From the NCBI GenBank assembly GCA_963759175.1, contig CAVWXP010000015.1, positions 186,001-250,000 of the forward strand: a stretch of 64,000 bases of DNA. Reading direction: 5' to 3'. A program made the position numbers and the translations under genes. The notes under the pieces were generated by a model. The model was not told the DNA's origin. It saw only the letters and a program-made list of their open reading frames with translations, and did not search any database. Below, one piece after another: positions 61,332 to 64,000 of the stretch (position 1 is the first letter of the stretch; each line of letters begins with the position of its first letter). Source of the stretch: SZUA-442 sp963759175. GTDB taxonomy: Bacteria; Actinomycetota; Acidimicrobiia; Spongiisociales; UBA5794.

Positions 61332-62201
61332 GAGGGCCTCGGCGGTGCGCAGGTCGATGTCCTCCGGTGGGGCGAAGACCAGGACGATGTAGATACCGGC
61401 GAGGATCAGGACGGCTCCCATCGCCGCTCGTGCGTCGAGCCGTTCCCCGAGGACCAACGCCGCCGTCGCAACGGCGAACACGGGCTCGAGGGCCAGCACC
61501 ATGGCGGTGCGCGACGGGCCGATGACCGTCTGGGCCCACACCTGGGCAGCGAACGCTCCACACGTGACGGCGATCGCCGTCACGGCGAGTGCAATCCACA
61601 CGCTCGCGTCGGGGAACCCGACCTGCTCGGTGAGCGCCGACGCCGCCAGGGCGAGGGCTGCGGTCACGGCGAGCTGGACGGCGGTGAATCCCAGTACCCG
61701 ATGGCGCGGCGCCATGGATGCGAGGATCACGATGTGCATGGCGAAGGCCCCCGCGCACGCCAATGTCCATGCGTCGCCCGCGCTCAGCGTGAGGCCGTCC
61801 CGGATGGTGAGGAGCATCAATCCGGCGACGCTGATCGCGCCACCGATGACGGCGGTCGCGGCCGGGCTCCTCCGTGCGAACATCGACGCCAGGAGGGGAG
61901 TGAACACGACGTACAGGCCCGTGATCAGTCCCGAGTTGGAGGCTGAGGTCTGTTCGAGGCCGATCGTCTGGGTGGCGAAACCGACGAAGAGGATCCCGCC
62001 GGCGATCGAGCCGTCAACCCAGGTCGAGCGCGAGCGTGGCCTCGCGACAGCGAGCAGCACTGCGGCAGCGATGAGGAACCTCCAGCCCACGAACGACAGC
62101 GGGGGAATCGCATCGAGCGCGCCCTTGACGAGGACGAAGGTCGTGCCGAACAGCGCGGCGGCCAGCGCCAGGGCGCCGTAGGCGAGGGTGCGGATCGACA
62201 T
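61317..62201 (-). CDS. EamA/DMT-family transporter
   Basis: 294 residues with ten membrane helices in two EamA repeats. Typical stretches are ALAAALFGTTFVLVKGALDA and PPLSFVGWRFLIAAAVLLAV in the first half and LEPVFAVATAALVLGERLDA-RAAMGAVLILAGI in the second. Members move amino acids or other metabolites out of the cell; the substrate is unknown. Confidence 0.88.
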   Translation of the reverse strand: MSIRTLAYGALALAAALFGTTFVLVKGALDAIPPLSFVGWRFLIAAAVLLAVARPRSRSTWVDGSIAGGILFVGFATQTIGLEQTSASNSGLITGLYVVFTPLLASMFARRSPAATAVIGGAISVAGLMLLTIRDGLTLSAGDAWTLACAGAFAMHIVILASMAPRHRVLGFTAVQLAVTAALALAASALTEQVGFPDASVWIALAVTAIAVTCGAFAAQVWAQTVIGPSRTAMVLALEPVFAVATAALVLGERLDARAAMGAVLILAGIYIVLVFAPPEDIDLRTAEALSEAH

Positions 62202-62244
62202 GGCGGTCCCAGCCTATGGCACCACAGTGGCGTCGGCGCCAGGG

Positions 62245-62250
62245 TACGCT
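62245..62250 (+). promoter_or_regulatory. -10 box of a leaderless membrane-protein gene
   Basis: TACGCT, 7 nt, then ATG 62258. Confidence 0.45.
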
Positions 62251-62257
62251 CGCCGCC

Positions 62258-62695
62258 ATGGACGACTTCGTAGCGGGTGACGGCGATCAGGAACTGGCGC
62301 TGGGCGATCGGCTGCCTGACTATGCAGCGGTGTTCGGTGTCGGCCTCCTCGGAACGTCCGCCGTGGGCGTCGTGATATGGCTGATCTCGGATGTGTCGCT
62401 CGCCTCGAGCGTCGGGTACACGATGATCCTCTATGGCATGGTCTTCATGCTCGCCGGCGGAGCCACCGGCGGTGGGTACACCAACCTCGGCATGGGTGCG
62501 GTGGGATCCCTGTTCGGTGGCCAACGCAGTGACGATGTCCCCGGTGGCAGCGATCCGTCGCCGGGACGGATGGATCCTTCCGAGCGTCTCCGTCGTGGTC
62601 TGCGGCCCGAGGCCAATCCCCGTGCGTTCTGGCAGGTCATGGGAGGTCTCGCCTACCTCGCCGTCGGCCTCGCCATCGTGATCATCGGATCGTGA
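62258..62695 (+). CDS. Hypothetical membrane protein
   Basis: 145 residues: acidic start MDDFVAGDGDQELALGDRLP, two helices (AAVFGVGLLGTSAVGVVIWL, GYTMILYGMVFMLAGGATGG), a polar loop and a last helix (GGLAYLAVGLAIVIIGS). Looks like a small integral membrane protein; no family recognised. Leaderless by its -10 spacing. Confidence 0.6.
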   Translation: MDDFVAGDGDQELALGDRLPDYAAVFGVGLLGTSAVGVVIWLISDVSLASSVGYTMILYGMVFMLAGGATGGGYTNLGMGAVGSLFGGQRSDDVPGGSDPSPGRMDPSERLRRGLRPEANPRAFWQVMGGLAYLAVGLAIVIIGS

Positions 62696-62728
62696 TGACA
62701 CCCTCGGCACTGGCGCAGTGATCGGGTG

Positions 62729-62748
62729 GCGATCGATCGGGTGATCGC
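62729..62748. terminator. Weak hairpin between convergent genes
   Basis: GCGATC (62729-62734) pairs with GATCGC (62743-62748) in the 72-nt gap between the membrane-protein gene and xpt. Confidence 0.25.
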
Positions 62749-62767
62749 TTCGCGTCGGGGCGGATCG

Positions 62768-63331
62768 TCACGACCCGATTCGTACGTCGAATACGGGCCG
62801 GATGGATGCCACATCCACGAGCGCAGTGACCCCGATGTCGAGGTCGGCGAGGCGCTTCCTCCCGTTCTCGAAGCTCTTCTCGATCACGACGGCCACGCCG
62901 ACGACCGGAACGCCCGCATCGTTTCCGATGTCGACGAGCGAGGTCGCAGCACTCCCATGGGACAGGAAGTCGTCGATCACGACCATGCGTTCGGCGCCGG
63001 CGAGTGCATCGTCACCGACCCAGAGCGTGTAGGTGCGTTCGTGGGTGCGTGAGTAGACGGGACGTTCGAACCCGGTACCCGTCGGGCTCAGGCGCTTGCG
63101 GGCGTAGACGAACGGGATACCGCTCACCAACGAGACCGCTGCTGCAGGCGGTATACCGGAGGTCTCGGGTGTGACGAGGAGGTCGGGCTGCCACGGTGCG
63201 ATTCGCTCCGCCAGATCCCTCCCGATCAGTTCGAGCACCACGGGATCGACACGATGGTTGAGGAAGTGGTCGACCTTGACGAGGTCGCCCGAAACCCTGG
63301 CACGTTCCGCGACGATCTGGACGAGATCCAT
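62768..63331 (-). CDS. xpt: Xanthine phosphoribosyltransferase-like (Xpt)
   Basis: 187 residues. The chain tracks B. subtilis Xpt: LVKVDHFLNHRVDPVVLELI, VTPETSGIPPAAAVSL, PFVYARKRLSPTGTG, the PRPP loop MVVIDDFLSHGSAATSL and VAVVIEKSFENGRKRL. It converts xanthine (or a related purine) and PRPP to the nucleotide. Some actinobacterial relatives are annotated as adenine enzymes, so the base is likely but not certain. TAGGGT lies 6 nt before the ATG. Confidence 0.87.
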   Translation of the reverse strand: MDLVQIVAERARVSGDLVKVDHFLNHRVDPVVLELIGRDLAERIAPWQPDLLVTPETSGIPPAAAVSLVSGIPFVYARKRLSPTGTGFERPVYSRTHERTYTLWVGDDALAGAERMVVIDDFLSHGSAATSLVDIGNDAGVPVVGVAVVIEKSFENGRKRLADLDIGVTALVDVASIRPVFDVRIGS

Positions 63332-63337
63332 GCCTGC

Positions 63338-63343
63338 ACCCTA
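63338..63343 (-). promoter_or_regulatory. -10 box of leaderless xpt
   Basis: TAGGGT on the minus strand, 6 nt, then ATG 63331. Confidence 0.45.
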
Positions 63344-63349
63344 GACCGG

Positions 63350-63355
63350 TACCAT
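63350..63355 (+). promoter_or_regulatory. -10 box of nth
   Basis: TACCAT, 8 nt, then ATG 63364. It lies only 6 bp from the oppositely directed xpt box, so the two promoters should compete or share control. Confidence 0.4.
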
Positions 63356-63363
63356 CGCCCTCC

Positions 63364-64000
63364 ATGCCTGCGTTGCCGCTTCCCGAGACCACGAGCGACC
63401 AGCGTCGCAACGCACGAGTGCTGCTGCGACGGCTGCACAAGCGCTACCCCGAGATGTCGACCGCCCTGCACTACGACGATGCCTGGCAACTCCTCGTCGT
63501 AACCGTGCTGTCTGCGCAGACGACGGACGAGAACGTGAACCGGGTCGCACCCGTCCTCTTCTCGCGGTACCCGACGCCCGAGGACCTGGCGGCCGCCGAT
63601 CCCGAGGCCGTCGAGGAGATCGTCTTCTCCACGGGCTTCTACCGCCAGAAGACGAAGAGCATCCTGGCGCTCGCGGCCGACCTCGTCGAACGGTTCGCTG
63701 GCGAGGTCCCGAAGGACCTCGACGCCCTGGTCACGCTGCGCGGCGTCGGTCGCAAGACCGCCTCGGTGGTGCTCGCCGAGGTATGGGGCGTCCCGGCCAT
63801 CGCCGTGGACACCCACGTGGCACGGGTCACCCGTCGCCTCGGGATCACCAAGGGGGACGACCCCACGACGATCGAGGCGGAGCTGATGGCCCTCTACGAG
63901 CGGAAGCACTGGGCGGGGGTGTCGATGCGGTTCATCCAGTTCGGACGCGAGGTCTGCGACGCTCGGAGGCCCAGGTGTTGGGAGTGCCCCCTCGCCGACC
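63364..64000 (+). CDS. nth: Endonuclease III (Nth), 3' end outside window
   Basis: 212 codons are seen and the frame is still open at the window end. LLVVTVLSAQTTDENVNRV is the N-terminal signature, LRGVGRKTASVVLAEVWG the helix-hairpin-helix with the catalytic lysine, and AVDTHVARVTRRLG the catalytic aspartate. CDARRPRCWECPLAD holds three of the four [4Fe-4S] cysteines; the last should lie just past the edge. It removes oxidised pyrimidines from DNA and nicks the abasic site. Confidence 0.94.
   Translation, partial: MPALPLPETTSDQRRNARVLLRRLHKRYPEMSTALHYDDAWQLLVVTVLSAQTTDENVNRVAPVLFSRYPTPEDLAAADPEAVEEIVFSTGFYRQKTKSILALAADLVERFAGEVPKDLDALVTLRGVGRKTASVVLAEVWGVPAIAVDTHVARVTRRLGITKGDDPTTIEAELMALYERKHWAGVSMRFIQFGREVCDARRPRCWECPLAD

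Noticed and set aside
1..64000. CRISPR arrays, tRNA or rRNA genes
   Set aside because: No regularly spaced repeats, cloverleaf-like stretches or rRNA-like sequence noticed by eye in the intergenic gaps.

Overview
The window is GC-rich chromosomal DNA that reads as a deep-branching actinobacterium (Actinomycetota), possibly Acidimicrobiia-like. Support: an F420-type luciferase-like oxidoreductase, a WS/DGAT acyltransferase, a DUF3040 protein, several ArsA-type ATPases, a division/cell-wall (dcw) cluster without ftsA but with sepF and yggT, a T-box in front of ileS, and many apparently leaderless genes with a TANNNT box 6-8 nt before the start codon. The class is inferred from gene content only. 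I see no phage, IS element, CRISPR array, rRNA or tRNA gene.

Layout. 1-11 kb: end of a NYN-domain protein, an orphan sensor kinase broken by a frameshift, an F420-type oxidoreductase, queG with a divergent Cys-rich small protein, then small membrane, phosphoesterase and methyltransferase genes and a run SRPBCC - ArsA ATPase - small protein - ROK sugar kinase - DUF1232. 10.7-16.3 kb: alaC and a type II fatty-acid operon fabD-fabH-fabG-acpP-fabF. 16.2-27.4 kb: membrane proteins, a cupredoxin-like protein, histidine phosphatase, DUF3040, a MerR regulator, a MoxR/DUF58/transglutaminase operon read leftward, a repeat-rich divergent promoter region, a serine-recombinase-like protein without its serine, an HNH protein and a universal stress protein.

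27.5-45.1 kb is the dcw cluster: mraZ-rsmH-ftsL-ftsI-murE-murF-mraY-murD-ftsW-murG-murC-murB-ftsQ-ftsZ-pgeF-yggS-sepF-yggT. Nearly all junctions are ATGA/GTGA overlaps or a few bases, so it should be one translationally coupled unit. Its front end is richly regulated: a promoter overlapped by four TGGG repeats at exact 10-bp spacing (MraZ boxes), and between mraZ and rsmH a perfect 16-bp inverted repeat that pairs with the rsmH ribosome-binding site, like the actinobacterial mraW RNA motif. A 21-codon ORF is coupled to ftsI.

45-64 kb: ileS in the opposite direction behind a T-box leader, DUF167, DksA-like, lspA, rluD, a frameshifted WS/DGAT gene, pfkA (opposite), dnaE, a pair of ArsA ATPases, a small conserved protein, a protein built of two ThyX-like halves, a DMT permease, small membrane proteins, xpt and the start of nth, which leaves the window.

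Three genes (sensor kinase, ftsW, WS/DGAT) each contain one surplus base in a G3 or C3 run. Because ftsW is normally essential, sequencing or assembly error is the simplest explanation, and these breaks should be checked before any gene is called a pseudogene.
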